A DNA stretch of 64,000 nucleotides. It comes from Bradyrhizobium australiense. GTDB lineage: Bacteria > Pseudomonadota > Alphaproteobacteria > Rhizobiales > Xanthobacteraceae. The notes beneath the pieces were generated by a model. The model made no database searches. It saw nothing but the letters and a program-made list of their open reading frames with translations, and was not told the origin of the DNA. Of the stretch, positions 43,815 through 53,419 are shown piece by piece. Within the stretch, counting starts at the first letter, position 1; each line of letters begins with the position of its first letter. The stretch is from the NCBI RefSeq assembly GCF_013114825.1, contig NZ_JAAVLX010000005.1:248001-312000 (forward strand), in the 5' to 3' direction. The translations under genes were made by a program, and so were the position numbers.

Positions 43815-45073
43815 TCAAGACGAAGTCGCCGATCTGGCATCCGTTCACGCAGCACGCGCTTCAGGATGAGATGATCAAGATCGTGCGTGGTGACGGCGCT
43901 TATCTCCACACCGCGGACGGTCGCCGTATCATAGATGCAATCTCATCTTGGTGGGTCGTGACCCATGGTCATTGCCATCCACATATCGTGCGCGCGATTC
44001 AGAAGCAGGCGGGCAAGCTCAACCAGATGATCTTCGCCGGCTACACCCATGATCCAGCTGAAGAGGTCGCTGCGCTACTTTTGAAACTCGCGCCTCATGG
44101 CCTCGACCATGTCTTCTTTTCTGACAGTGGCTCAGCCAGTGTGGAAGTAGCTCTAAAAATGGCACTCGGCTATTGGCATAACATCGGCAAGCAGCGAATA
44201 CGCATTGTCGTGATGCAACATTCCTATCACGGCGACACGGTTGGGGCGATGTCGGTAGGTGCTAGAAGCGTGTTCAACGCGGCGTACGGGCCCCTTCTAT
44301 TCGAGGTTACCTCAATCCCGTTCCCCGCGAGAGGTCGCGAGCAGGTGACGCTCGATGCGCTCGAGTCCGTTTGTCGAAACGAAATTCCGGCCGCTTTTAT
44401 TGTGGAGCCTCTGATATTGGGTGCGGGCGGAATGCTGATGTACCCAGCCTGGGTGCTAAAAGAGATGAAGCGAATCTGCGAAGCATCCGAGGTTCTGTTC
44501 ATAGCCGATGAGGTCATGACGGGCTGGGGCCGTACCGGAACCTTATTCGCCTGCGAGCAGGCCAATGTGACGCCCGATATTGCCTGCTATTCGAAGGGGC
44601 TCACGGGAGGAGCGCTTCCGCTCGCGGTAACACTCTGCCGCGCGGATATTTTTGACGCTCATTATTCGAAGGACCGTACACGTACGTTTTTTCATTCGAG
44701 TTCATATACCGCCAATCCAGTTGCCTGCGCCGCCGCAAAGGCCAACCTGGATCTCTGGCAAAGTCAGGAATCTCGCCAGCTCGTGGCGTCGGTTGCCGCC
44801 ATGCAAGAGCGGGCCGTTGAGCCATTTCGCGCCGACCCACGCTTTGCAAACGTCCGTCGGGCGGGCACCATCACAGCACTCGATCTGCAAACGAGCGATG
44901 CCGGCTATCTCGCTAGCACCGGACCGAAGCTTCAGGCCTTCTTTAAAGACCGAAATCTGTTGCTGCGCCCGCTCGGCAATACGATCTATGTGATGCCGCC
45001 ATACTGCGTCACAGCGACAGATCTTGACCAAATCTATGCCGCCATCAGGGATTCTGCTGATGCGCTGGCTTGA
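43811..45073 (+). CDS. bioA: Adenosylmethionine-8-amino-7-oxononanoate aminotransferase
   Basis: This is a 420-residue class III aminotransferase. IWHPFTQHALQDE, SSWWVVTHGHCHPHIV, FFSDSGSASVEVALKMA, DEVMTGWGRTG and ACYSKGLTGG (PLP Lys) show the family, and its start overlaps the bioD stop (ATGA). It converts KAPA to DAPA using SAM. No bioC, bioH or bioZ gene follows in the window, so pimeloyl supply must be encoded elsewhere. Confidence 0.92.
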   Translation: MIKTKSPIWHPFTQHALQDEMIKIVRGDGAYLHTADGRRIIDAISSWWVVTHGHCHPHIVRAIQKQAGKLNQMIFAGYTHDPAEEVAALLLKLAPHGLDHVFFSDSGSASVEVALKMALGYWHNIGKQRIRIVVMQHSYHGDTVGAMSVGARSVFNAAYGPLLFEVTSIPFPARGREQVTLDALESVCRNEIPAAFIVEPLILGAGGMLMYPAWVLKEMKRICEASEVLFIADEVMTGWGRTGTLFACEQANVTPDIACYSKGLTGGALPLAVTLCRADIFDAHYSKDRTRTFFHSSSYTANPVACAAAKANLDLWQSQESRQLVASVAAMQERAVEPFRADPRFANVRRAGTITALDLQTSDAGYLASTGPKLQAFFKDRNLLLRPLGNTIYVMPPYCVTATDLDQIYAAIRDSADALA

Positions 45074-45843
45074 GGTTGCGCTTGGTGCGTGTAGGTACTA
45101 AGAGCTTTTAACCGTTTCGGCGCTTGGCCGATCGTTATCTAGCTGAATATCAATCTACAACAAGCTTTAGAACCGATCTGAGAGAGTGTGGCTGATACAC
45201 CAGATACCAAACGCACCTGTAGATGGCGTGAATTCTGCTAGTGTTGCTGGTAGCGCTCCCACAGGGTGTACGGCAGTGCGATCCAAAGACGCGCCGCATG
45301 AGGAAAGCACGGCTGAGAAGTTTTATTTGATGGTACGCGATGATCAAACGTCTCCGCACGTTCTTAGAAGGAACGCGAACACCTCGGCTCGCCAAGGCAG
45401 CCGCAAAATCTACATCTTACCCAGCCCACAGTGACCATGCATTTCGAGCAGCAGGACGTAAATATCGGATTGCCGCCCTTTGACAGCGCAAAAGCATGAG
45501 GTGGCAGATCACGAGAGCGGGCGAGCGCTGCCACACGCCCCCTCAGCTCGGGTAGTTGAAATCCGTCGAAGGAAGTCGTTCGATCGCAGGATCTCACCGC
45601 CGACGCCCGGCTCATTGCATTAATCAAGACGAATATATTCGTTACAAATTGGAAATCTCAGCGAAGCACTCCGATTGAACCGTCGCTTCACGAAGGAGGC
45701 CCACATCAGCGTCAGACTCTTGCGCCCAGTGCCCGTACGCTACCGGGAGACCTGGCATTGCCGACGCGGCATTTCACGTGCGGGCGTGGTGCTGAGGCGA
45801 AGAAAGTGCAGGGGCTATCCACCTAACTCCGACAGGAGGCGAA
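45074..45843. other. Gene-poor stretch after bioA
   Basis: No convincing gene is visible in about 770 bp. Open frames on both strands have poor codon use and no motif. A short AT-rich part lies near 45620-45660. It looks like decayed DNA typical of gene-poor accessory regions. Confidence 0.45.
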
Positions 45844-46029
45844 ATGCGCAAAACCTCCCATATTTCCTACCACGGTCCAGTGAGGTGCTGTGCGATATGC
45901 GGCGGAAAGTTCGGGCTGATCCGCTACTACTGCTGGCGAACGGCCCTTTGTTCCATGAAATGCGTCGACCGCTTCAAGGCACGGCGGGAGGCCGACCACA
46001 AATGGCTTCGCTGGTTGCGAGCGGCTTAA
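45844..46029 (+). CDS. Small zinc-finger-like protein
   Basis: This is a 61-residue basic protein with Cys pairs (CCAICGGKF and, later, CSMKCVDRF), forming a treble-clef or zinc-ribbon-like fold. A strong CGACAGGAGGCGAA precedes the ATG. Small Cys-pair proteins of this type recur in Bradyrhizobium accessory regions. The function is unknown. Confidence 0.6.
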   Translation: MRKTSHISYHGPVRCCAICGGKFGLIRYYCWRTALCSMKCVDRFKARREADHKWLRWLRAA

Positions 46030-46158
46030 TAGGTGGCACCGAGACGCCGCGGGAGACGGGCTCGAGGCAGAAGCGCATTAGCGGAGTTGAAAAAGTTGTC
46101 ATTAGAATTCGGTGTGACGCGTTAAAGAGTAGCATGGAAGTATCGAGTGACAGAGATG

Positions 46159-46347
46159 TCAGCAACAATCATCGACTTTACGGCTTACAGGATGAACAAG
46201 CGTGCTGCGGCTGACCTGTCGCGCGACGAAATTTGGTTGACCGCGCCGTATCCAGCGGTCGCATCCTTCTATTTCTTCTGGCCGTTTCTGGCCTGGATTC
46301 CGCTTGGTTTGCTGGATCCGTCAGTCTCGGAACAGGAGCCTTCGTGA
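46159..46347 (+). CDS. Small membrane protein
   Basis: This is a 62-residue protein beginning MSATIIDFTAYRMNKRAAAD, with one hydrophobic segment (VASFYFFWPFLAWIPLGLL). The start at 46159 fits the recurring N-terminal pattern I recall for such rhizobial proteins; GTGACAGAG precedes it. No function is known. Confidence 0.5.
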   Translation, partial: SATIIDFTAYRMNKRAAADLSRDEIWLTAPYPAVASFYFFWPFLAWIPLGLLDPSVSEQEPS

Positions 46348-46919
46348 GCAGTCTTCGGACGCGGCGCAGGGAACTAGCGACCGGGATGGATGCGCGACTG
46401 TTAATGTTTGTGCGTAGGTCACCAATTTTGGAGACGAGATCGTTCTTCCCACCATTCACAGTTTTCTCTCGACTTCCATAGGAAGCACTGACTGCAGGGA
46501 TATGGGGCAAGCGATCGATCAAGATCTAAAATGAGTCACAGTTAAGAGCAGCCTCCTTGAACATGTCGCGATTGCAATGCTGCAGCGGTGGACAGTGGAG
46601 GGACGTCGTGTCGCCTGGGCCACCGCGTACGACAATACCATCGTCGAAGTATCCTGGTCGGAGATAGCGTTGGCAACATCGGTCTGGGATTCGGCAACAC
46701 AGCGCCTGTCAGCATGGCCTAGAGAATTATCACTTAGATGCGGCTGCCGCCCAGACAGGCAGACCCATTCCTTGCTTCTGGCGGAACGCCGGAGGACCAT
46801 CTCGGTCTCACCCCCGGAGCGTTAATGTCATGCGTAGATCCGAGGTGCAGGAAATGAAAGCCGGCCCAACGACTGAGTGTGCTAAGATATACGTAGACTT
46901 GCACTGAATAGGTGTTCTC
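46348..46919. other. No gene seen
   Basis: About 570 bp without a convincing gene. The longest frame (46577-46825) has no recognisable motif. Confidence 0.4.
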
Positions 46920-47075
46920 GTGGATGAGCAGTTTTTAAAGGACCGGGCCCAGATCATTCGCGATCTAGCGGACAAGGCAGACCCATTCACTAGAAAAAGG
47001 CTGCTGGACCTAGCGGAACGGTATGACAGACGTATGAGACCGATGGCCTCAGATGACAAAGCGCGGCGAAACTAA
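46920..47075 (+). CDS. Small helical protein, GTG start
   Basis: This is a 51-residue protein (VDEQFLKDRAQIIRDLADKA, then RKRLLDLAERYDRR), too short for most gene callers. The helical pattern with DLADKADPFTRKRLLDLA is a recurring short protein type in Bradyrhizobium. GTG 46920 is the probable start. Function unknown. Confidence 0.5.
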   Translation: MDEQFLKDRAQIIRDLADKADPFTRKRLLDLAERYDRRMRPMASDDKARRN

Positions 47076-48340
47076 TTGGTCGTGGAACTGTTCCGACCGA
47101 TCTGGCGGCTCACCATTGATTGCACGTGGCCGATTTCGTGGTCGACATACATGAGCAACGCTCTGGAGTCCGCCTGAAGAGACCCGACCGCACCTTTTCT
47201 TGCTGAGTCGCTCGCCTGAAAGACGCGGAAGCGGCTTATTATATTACGAGGACGTCAATCGCCGGTCTTGCGGAGGCGTCCTCTTCTCGAAATTAGGATG
47301 GGTGACCGTGCGCCGGCATTTATCAACAACTGTTCGCCGAGGCTAATGACCCTGTATCTGCGCGAGAACCTACTCGCACCATGCGTTTTTGCGTTCAAAG
47401 CCCATTAAATCCTGCAAATCGATCTCTTGCCGGATACAGAAAAAAGGCCGCGCGAACGGTACGCGCGGCCAAGTCAGGGAGGAAACGCCCCAAGGGGCCG
47501 CTGAAGGAGCATCGAGATGAGCAGATCGATCACTCACCGAGAACTCCAAGCTTGTGAGAGCATCAGTGTTACGAGATGCTTTTTTATTCATCTCTAGTCC
47601 CGCGAAGTGATCGAATACTTGAGTTCTTGCGCGGTTTGGCGGTAATTTTTGTGCATGTCTCGCATCTTTTGTGCAAAGATGATCAACTGGACGCAGCGTG
47701 CAGCTCAACGTATCGGTCGGTCTACTGCGATAAGCCCGGATACCTAGGGAGGTCACCGGTTCCCTTCTTTGTTCAGGCGGGATGTCGTTTCGGCGACACT
47801 CATCACGAGTTTCGGTGATCTATTACAAGCCTGTACGTGAGGTGCACTGCGAGTTCAGAATCGTGAGCAGCTACAGGCCTATGGGAAGTCAATGTAGCGC
47901 ATCGATGGCTCGTCGGCATCGGCCGGACCGAGCTGGTCCGAGGCTGACAGGCAAGCCGCAAGCACTGCCGATGTCTGCTCCATGGCCTGCAAATGGCGAA
48001 GCGTCACGCGGATATGGCGCGGGCAAAATGGTCGTTTCGGAGTGCGACGGTGGACGGTTCAAGTCCGCAGACGACAGGATGGATGACATGCCGCTCGAAG
48101 GCCACGAGATCGGGGTTGCCCGTAACTTTCAAGCAAGTGCCTGGAAGCTGATTCGGCAGTCATGCCTGGATGGGCGTTTTTTGGCCTAGTTGGCCGCGGA
48201 ACGGATGCAGGGGATAGAGGTGCGCGCAGGTGGGCAACCCTCGGGCACTGGCTATGTCACCGCTAGCGTACGGCGATGCGACAGTAGTTTCGGCAAGATA
48301 TGGGTGTGACTCGCGATACAGCACATAAGCGCGTGCAGAG
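47076..48340. other. Gene-poor stretch
   Basis: About 1.25 kb without a convincing gene. It contains a terminator-like hairpin (47446-47470), a weaker GAGGACG/CGTCCTC hairpin near 47260-47285, and uninformative open frames. Confidence 0.45.
47440..47470 (-). terminator. Rho-independent terminator on minus strand
   Basis: The 9-bp perfect arms GGCCGCGCG and CGCGCGGCC surround a 7-base loop. On the minus strand the hairpin is followed directly by six T residues. It must end a leftward transcript starting between about 47500 and 47850, but no good protein gene lies there, so it may end a small RNA. Confidence 0.6.
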
Positions 48341-48704
48341 TTGGGGCGGGCGCCTACCGAGTTTCCCGGCGTGCTCAACACCGCGGAAATGTGCGTGCCT
48401 GCCGAGCGGATGCCGGGCGTGCCGCTGCTCGCCAACATGACCGCCTTCGGCAAGACGCCGTTTCTTTGCGATGGCAGAATTCGAGGTAACTATTCAACGG
48501 TGATCTGGCCGGTGTCTGCGCTGCGGGTGGCGAACAAGGGGCAGGAAGATCTGTAAGCTGCGATCGCGCGACCGCCGCACCCACAAGATTGTCGATCGAA
48601 TCCAGGCGCGCGCCCAACTTTATGCGACGATCGGACCGCACGATGACGAGGCGCTAGACGCTTGCGTTCTCCAGACAATCGCTCCCGAGAAACCGCACAG
48701 GTGA
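48341..48704 (+). pseudogene. Methylisocitrate lyase (PrpB-type) remnant
   Basis: The piece GVPLLANMTAFGKTPFLCDG then STVIWPVSALRVANKGQEDL is clearly the C-terminal half of a PrpB/isocitrate-lyase-family protein. After a stop and frame change, RRTHKIVDRIQARAQLYATI and an end like EALDACVLQTIAPE continue the same protein to about 48704. The N-terminal half with the catalytic Cys loop is absent. It is a decayed propionate-pathway gene just upstream of the cobalamin riboswitch. Confidence 0.7.
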
Positions 48705-48744
48705 TTATCGAGAGGTTGACGGAACGGTCCTCTTGCAGGTAATC

Positions 48745-48920
48745 GGAGGTGTCGAGGTTCTCCGGATCAATCCGGAGCCAAAAGGGAAGCCGGTGCGATG
48801 CCGGCGCTGCCCCCGCAACTGTAAGCGGCGAGCCACTGTCCAACAGAAGTCACTGAAGCCACGCGGCTTCGGGAAGGCCGGACAGCGGGCGACGACCCGC
48901 GAGCCAGGAGACCTGGCCCG
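48745..48920 (+). promoter_or_regulatory. Cobalamin (B12) riboswitch
   Basis: The conserved blocks are in order: AAAAGGGAAGCCGGTG, then GCTGCCCCCGCAACTGTAAG, then GCCACTG, GGGAAGGCC, and the closing GAGCCAGGAGACCTG at 48901-48915. The spacing fits an AdoCbl/MeCbl riboswitch. It lies about 115 bp before metE, the B12-independent methionine synthase, and should turn metE off when cobalamin is plentiful. Confidence 0.93.
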
Positions 48921-49036
48921 ACAATATATTCGTCCACGGGCGGGGTGTCCCGGTGGTGCGCCAAGCAGTTGCCGCTTCGGCGGCTTTTTCTGCACGCGTC
49001 CGCCATGGCCTTTGCTCCCAACATGGGGTTGAAGCT

Positions 49037-51364
49037 ATGTCTCTTCTCTCGATTCCTGTCGCTACACTCGGCACGCCGCGCATCGGTCCGCGCCGCGAAC
49101 TGAAACTAGCGCTCGAGAGCTATTGGGCCGGAAAGTCTGACGAAACGCAGCTTCTTGAGACTGCGGCTGCGCTTCGCGCCGCTAACTGGTCGCGGCAGAA
49201 ATCGCTCGGCGTAACCGTTATTCCTTCAAACGACTTCTCGCTTTATGACCATGTGCTCGATACCAGCGTGATGGTCGGTGCCATTCCGGAAATTTACGGT
49301 TGGAGTGCAGGCCCTGTTTCGCTCAAGACCTACTTTGCGATGGCACGGGGCGCACAGCGCGATGACCATGAGGCGAATTGCGGTCACGCCGAGCACGGCG
49401 CGGCAGCGCAGCAGATGACCAAATGGTTCGACACCAATTATCACTACATGGTGCCGGAATTTCACAAGGACCAAACCTTCACGCTTTCCTCTCGCAAGCC
49501 GATCGAGGAGTATGAAGAAGCGAAAAGCCAGGGTTATCAGACGCGCCCGGTGCTGGTTGGTCCAGTCACCTTTCTCAAGCTCGGCAAGAGCGCCGATTCT
49601 GCATTCGATCCGCTATTGCTCCTCAATAGGCTGCTGCCGGTCTATGTAGATGTTCTCCGCGAACTCACGTTAAGGGGTGCCGAGTGGGTGCAACTGGACG
49701 AGCCATGTTTGGTCCTGGACCTCGATGATGCCACACGCGACGGGCTGCGCCGGACCTACACTCATCTGGCCGAGAAGGTTCCCGACCTCAAGATCATGCT
49801 CGCTACCTATTTTGGAACGATCGGCGACAACCTGGAAACCGCTTTGACGTTGCCGGTCGCGGGCCTTCACATCGACCTGGTCCGCGCCCCGGAGCAGTTG
49901 AGCGCGATTGTCGCCGACGCTCGAAGCGATCTTGTCATCTCCCTCGGCATCGTCGATGGCCGCAATGTCTGGCGTTCGAACCTTCCAGCGGTGCTCGATC
50001 GGCTCGAACTTGCCATCGCAAAGCTCGGCAAGGACCGCGTGCAGATTGCACCCTCATGCTCGCTGCTTCATGTCCCGATCGACCTCGAACTCGAGACGGC
50101 TCTTGATCCCGATGTGAAAAGCTGGCTTGCTTTCTCCGTCCAGAAGATCGGAGAACTCGCAACGCTGGGGCGCGTCCTGGCTAAAGGATGGAAGGAAGCG
50201 GCGGATGTACTTGAGGCCTCGGAAGGCGCTGCTGTCGCGCGCGAAACGTCACCCAACGTTCACAATGCGAACGTCGCCAAGCGAATGGCTGCAATCGATG
50301 ACAGCATGCGGCGTCGCCACAGTCCTTTCGCCCGGCGCGCCGAAGTTCAGCGCGCGCGGTTCGGATTGCCGACATTTCCCACGACGACGATCGGATCGTT
50401 CCCACAGACGGTGGAGGTTCGCAACGCCCGCGCAGCCCATGCGCGGGGAACGATGAGCGACGCACAATACGAGCAGTTTCTCAAGGAGGAGACGGCGCGC
50501 GCGGTGCGCTGGCAGGAAGACATTGGTCTCGACGTTCTCGTGCATGGCGAGTTCGAGCGCAATGACATGGTGCAGTATTTCGGTGAGCGGCTGTCCGGCT
50601 TCGCATTCACCAAACATGGTTGGGTTCAGTCCTACGGCTCGCGTTATGTTCGGCCGCCCATCCTGTTTGGCGATGTCTCCCGGCCGAAACCCATGGCGAT
50701 GGAGTGGTGGCGCTTCGCGCAATCGCTCACCAAGAAGCCACTGAAGGCGATGCTGACAGGACCGGTGACGATCCTGAACTGGTCGTTCGTCCGTGATGAT
50801 ATTCCACGGAGCGAAGCATGCCATCAGATCGCGCTCGCGATACGTGACGAGGTGATCGATCTGGAGAAGTCCGGCGCGATGATGATCCAGATTGACGAGG
50901 CTGCGCTCCGAGAAGGATTGCCGCTGCGCAAGTCACAATGGAAGACCTACCTCGGCTGGGCAGTAGACAGCTTCCGCATCTGCTCGTCTGGCGTGGCCGA
51001 CGAGACCCAGATCCACACCCATATGTGTTATTCCGAGTTCAACGACATCATCGATGCGATCGCGGCAATGGATGCCGACGTCATCTCGATCGAGACGTCG
51101 CGATCAAAAATGCAACTGCTTGATGCCTTCAAGAGCTACAGATATCCAAACGAGATCGGGCCCGGCGTTTACGACATCCATTCGCCGCGCGTGCCGGACG
51201 CAGCCGAGATGAAAAACCTCATTGCGCTGGCGCGGCAGCGACTTTCCGATGCGCAGCTCTGGATCAATCCCGATTGCGGCTTGAAAACGCGCCGATGGGA
51301 GGAGATGCGTCCCGCGCTCATCAATATGGTCGCGGCTGCCCGTGAATTGCGGATGGCGTCCTGA
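49037..51364 (+). CDS. metE: Cobalamin-independent methionine synthase
   Basis: This is a 775-residue MetE, which transfers a methyl group from methyltetrahydrofolate to homocysteine without B12. The N-terminal copy (ATLGTPRIGPRRELKLALES) and the catalytic C-terminal copy (FPTTTIGSFPQT) are present. The zinc ligands are visible in QIHTHMCYSEFND (His and Cys) and WINPDCGLKTRRWEE (Cys). ATG 49037 lies at the conserved start; an earlier open frame is shadow. Control by the riboswitch upstream is almost certain. A T-run follows shortly after the stop. Confidence 0.93.
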   Translation: MSLLSIPVATLGTPRIGPRRELKLALESYWAGKSDETQLLETAAALRAANWSRQKSLGVTVIPSNDFSLYDHVLDTSVMVGAIPEIYGWSAGPVSLKTYFAMARGAQRDDHEANCGHAEHGAAAQQMTKWFDTNYHYMVPEFHKDQTFTLSSRKPIEEYEEAKSQGYQTRPVLVGPVTFLKLGKSADSAFDPLLLLNRLLPVYVDVLRELTLRGAEWVQLDEPCLVLDLDDATRDGLRRTYTHLAEKVPDLKIMLATYFGTIGDNLETALTLPVAGLHIDLVRAPEQLSAIVADARSDLVISLGIVDGRNVWRSNLPAVLDRLELAIAKLGKDRVQIAPSCSLLHVPIDLELETALDPDVKSWLAFSVQKIGELATLGRVLAKGWKEAADVLEASEGAAVARETSPNVHNANVAKRMAAIDDSMRRRHSPFARRAEVQRARFGLPTFPTTTIGSFPQTVEVRNARAAHARGTMSDAQYEQFLKEETARAVRWQEDIGLDVLVHGEFERNDMVQYFGERLSGFAFTKHGWVQSYGSRYVRPPILFGDVSRPKPMAMEWWRFAQSLTKKPLKAMLTGPVTILNWSFVRDDIPRSEACHQIALAIRDEVIDLEKSGAMMIQIDEAALREGLPLRKSQWKTYLGWAVDSFRICSSGVADETQIHTHMCYSEFNDIIDAIAAMDADVISIETSRSKMQLLDAFKSYRYPNEIGPGVYDIHSPRVPDAAEMKNLIALARQRLSDAQLWINPDCGLKTRRWEEMRPALINMVAAARELRMAS

Positions 51365-51465
51365 TCCCGAGGCGGTCGCCGATCTCCGATCTCTTTTTTT
51401 CACAGGGAGTCCCGATGCGTTTCTGAATCAAATGCACCCGCTTTGGAAAGGAGGAGCCCTGTTGC

Positions 51466-51702
51466 GTGAATTTCTCGCTTGTCAGGGCGATGTGGCGTGA
51501 CGGCGAGAAAACGATCCTGGAGTTCGTCGGAAGCAACGTCCAAACGATCGAGGTGGACGAGGCGCCGGGACGAAATCTCTCGTCCGTCTCAATGGGGTTA
51601 TTGAGTCGATTGTTGCAGATTTCGGGAACCGGAACCGGCGAAGTGTCGGTCGGTTTGCGAACGGGCGATGCGCATCCGGACCATTGGCATGCTCTCGCCT
51701 AG
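51466..51702 (+). CDS. Small hypothetical protein, GTG start
   Basis: This is a 78-residue protein. AAAGGAGGAG lies nine bases before the GTG at 51466, one of the clearest ribosome sites in the region. The N-terminal VRAMWRDGEKTILEFVGSNV and the later SSVSMGLLSRLLQISGTGTG suggest a small alpha/beta fold. No family is recognised. It follows metE by about 100 bp and may be its own unit. Confidence 0.5.
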   Translation: MNFSLVRAMWRDGEKTILEFVGSNVQTIEVDEAPGRNLSSVSMGLLSRLLQISGTGTGEVSVGLRTGDAHPDHWHALA

Positions 51703-51941
51703 TAGCGTGAGATCAGGCCGGAGAACGGTTTTTGCTCCCTCGTCTCGCGAGCGAACCGTCGTCGTTCGCCTGATACAGGGTGATCTGTTCGCGCTAGAAC
51801 ATCGCTGCGCCTATCACGGCTCAACGCGGCGGAGCTGGCGCACTAAAGCTAATCCTAATTCCGCAAATCACTTGAGGCGAGCAGGTCTGTCGAGTTTAAT
51901 GATCTGATACGCCGTTAATTAGGTGATTCGGAGAGAAGAAC

Positions 51942-52145
51942 ATGCCCCAAGGCAAGGTGAAGATGTTTAAGGACGATAAGGGTTTCGGCTTTATAGCGCC
52001 TGATACCGGCGGTGAAGACCTATTCTTCCACGTGAGCAGCTTGTTGCCCGGTGTAACGCCCAAGCAAGGAGACCGCGTCAGCTATGAAATTGGTGTAGAC
52101 CGCAGGAGCGGACGTAGTCGAGCCGAAAAGGTCGTGATCGGTTGA
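51942..52145 (+). CDS. Cold-shock-domain protein
   Basis: This is a 67-residue CspA-type RNA chaperone. GKVKMFKDDKGFGFIAPD carries RNP1 (KGFGFI) and DLFFHVS carries RNP2 (FFHV). The rest follows the five-strand OB fold. GGAGAGAAGAAC lies before the ATG. The long upstream leader (about 240 bp) is typical of genes with 5'-UTR control. Confidence 0.9.
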   Translation: MPQGKVKMFKDDKGFGFIAPDTGGEDLFFHVSSLLPGVTPKQGDRVSYEIGVDRRSGRSRAEKVVIG

Positions 52146-52662
52146 TCATAGAGACTTGGGCTGATTCATTCCCGGCCGCCATACGAAGGCTTTCTTATCA
52201 TCGCGCGCGTTCCAAAGCGCCTCTAGCTTCTCCCACTCCATGAACCCGCAATCCCGGTCGCCCCGCAATCACGCCTTTTCATCAGGACCGAGCAAGTCAT
52301 TATTTTTTCGGAAAGGCATTAGCGGTTACCTCGCAAGGAAAGTGGCGAGGTCTCGGCAGGCGGTGCAACATCCAGCTCCTGCTCGTGGACCAAGCGGGCG
52401 GAGACGGCGATCGCGTTCAATTGCGATGTCCCATCGGCTGCGCTCCCGCTACCTCAAGCCGGTCGCATGCAACATCCAATCGGGAACGCCATGCATCTCG
52501 CGAAAACTTTTGGTTCGGCGACATCTATAGCCTGCGCATTGTTTTGGCCTCACGACCGGCATCACTTGATCTTTGTCAACACGCCGGAACGCTTCAGGTT
52601 GGAGCGACTGCTTATTCACATCGGCCAACCTGACTCGACTTGGCTTCGCGATATGAGGCCGA
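52146..52662. other. Intergenic stretch between csp and fixK
   Basis: About 515 bp without a convincing gene; only very short minus-strand frames (15-36 codons) follow the orphan FixK box. It probably holds the 3' ends of the convergent csp and fixK transcripts and a possible FixK-controlled RNA. Confidence 0.4.
52567..52580. promoter_or_regulatory. Orphan FixK/Fnr box
   Basis: TTGATCTTTGTCAA is a perfect match to the FixK/Fnr pattern TTGAT-N4-RTCAA. It lies 83 bp beyond the fixK stop and has no annotated gene start within reach in either direction. It could drive a minus-strand small transcript toward 52500, or an antisense transcript into fixK. Confidence 0.6.
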
Positions 52663-53352
52663 TCAGATATCGATGTTGCGCAGGCGCTGGCGGTTGCGCA
52701 GCACGATCTGGCGGGCACCGGAAAAGCCCAGCACGCCTTCGTCGCTAAATTGCGACAGGGCACGTGACACCGTTTCCAGCGTAAGCCCGAGATAATCGCC
52801 GATGTCGCGGCGGCACATCGGGAGCGCCATCGTGCCGGCCACCGTAAGGCGGCGATCCATCTCCAGGAGGAAGTTGGCGACTCGTTCGATCGCGCTTTTG
52901 CGACCAAGCAGCAGGATGTGCTCCTCGGCGCGCTTGAGGTCATCAGCCGTTATGGTCCAGAGCTTGTGGGCGACCCGGACGTCGGTGCCGGCCGCCTGTT
53001 CGAGGCTGCGGCGCTTCACCAGGCGCACGGTGCTGTCGATGATGGCTTCGGCGGCCAGGCGGTGCTTGGTGCCGGACTCCAGCCCGAACACGTCGCCAGG
53101 CAAATGGAACGCGCCGATCTGACGACGTCCGTCGGACAGCAGCTTGTAGGTGCGCACCGCGCCGCGAACGACCTGGTAAACATACTCCGCCGCCTCGTCC
53201 TCACCGTAGATTTCCTCGTCCTTGCTGTAGGTGAACTCCGTGGCGATCAGGCCAGCATGGCCTGTGAGGCCGAAAAGCGGTTCGACAGGCCCAAAGGCGC
53301 CGGGAGCGGCTCGGTTGACGTTGAGGGACGGGGCGATCGATCGGGTGAGCAT
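52663..53352 (-). CDS. fixK: Crp/Fnr-family regulator FixK (FixK2-type)
   Basis: This is a 229-residue Crp/Fnr protein, without the N-terminal Cys cluster of Fnr. The cyclic-nucleotide-like beta roll (GAVRTYKLLSDGRRQIGAFH) is followed by the HTH with DYLGLTLETVSRALSQF. Cys180 (ALPMCRRDI) aligns by position with the redox-sensitive Cys183 of FixK2 of B. diazoefficiens. It activates fixNOQP and many microaerobic genes through TTGAT-N4-ATCAA boxes. It is followed on the same strand, in map order, by a receiver gene, fixJ and fixL, the known Bradyrhizobium order. Confidence 0.92.
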   Translation of the reverse strand: MLTRSIAPSLNVNRAAPGAFGPVEPLFGLTGHAGLIATEFTYSKDEEIYGEDEAAEYVYQVVRGAVRTYKLLSDGRRQIGAFHLPGDVFGLESGTKHRLAAEAIIDSTVRLVKRRSLEQAAGTDVRVAHKLWTITADDLKRAEEHILLLGRKSAIERVANFLLEMDRRLTVAGTMALPMCRRDIGDYLGLTLETVSRALSQFSDEGVLGFSGARQIVLRNRQRLRNIDI

Positions 53353-53419
53353 GAGCCATCTCCTGTGCAGCGGATGGCGAATTGGTAAGTGGAACGAAAC
53401 GGCTGGGAAATTTCGTTCC

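Noticed and set aside
45364..45627. Minus-strand 87-codon frame with several Cys
   Set aside because: No ribosome site, no coherent motif, and the Cys spacing does not form a clear zinc site.
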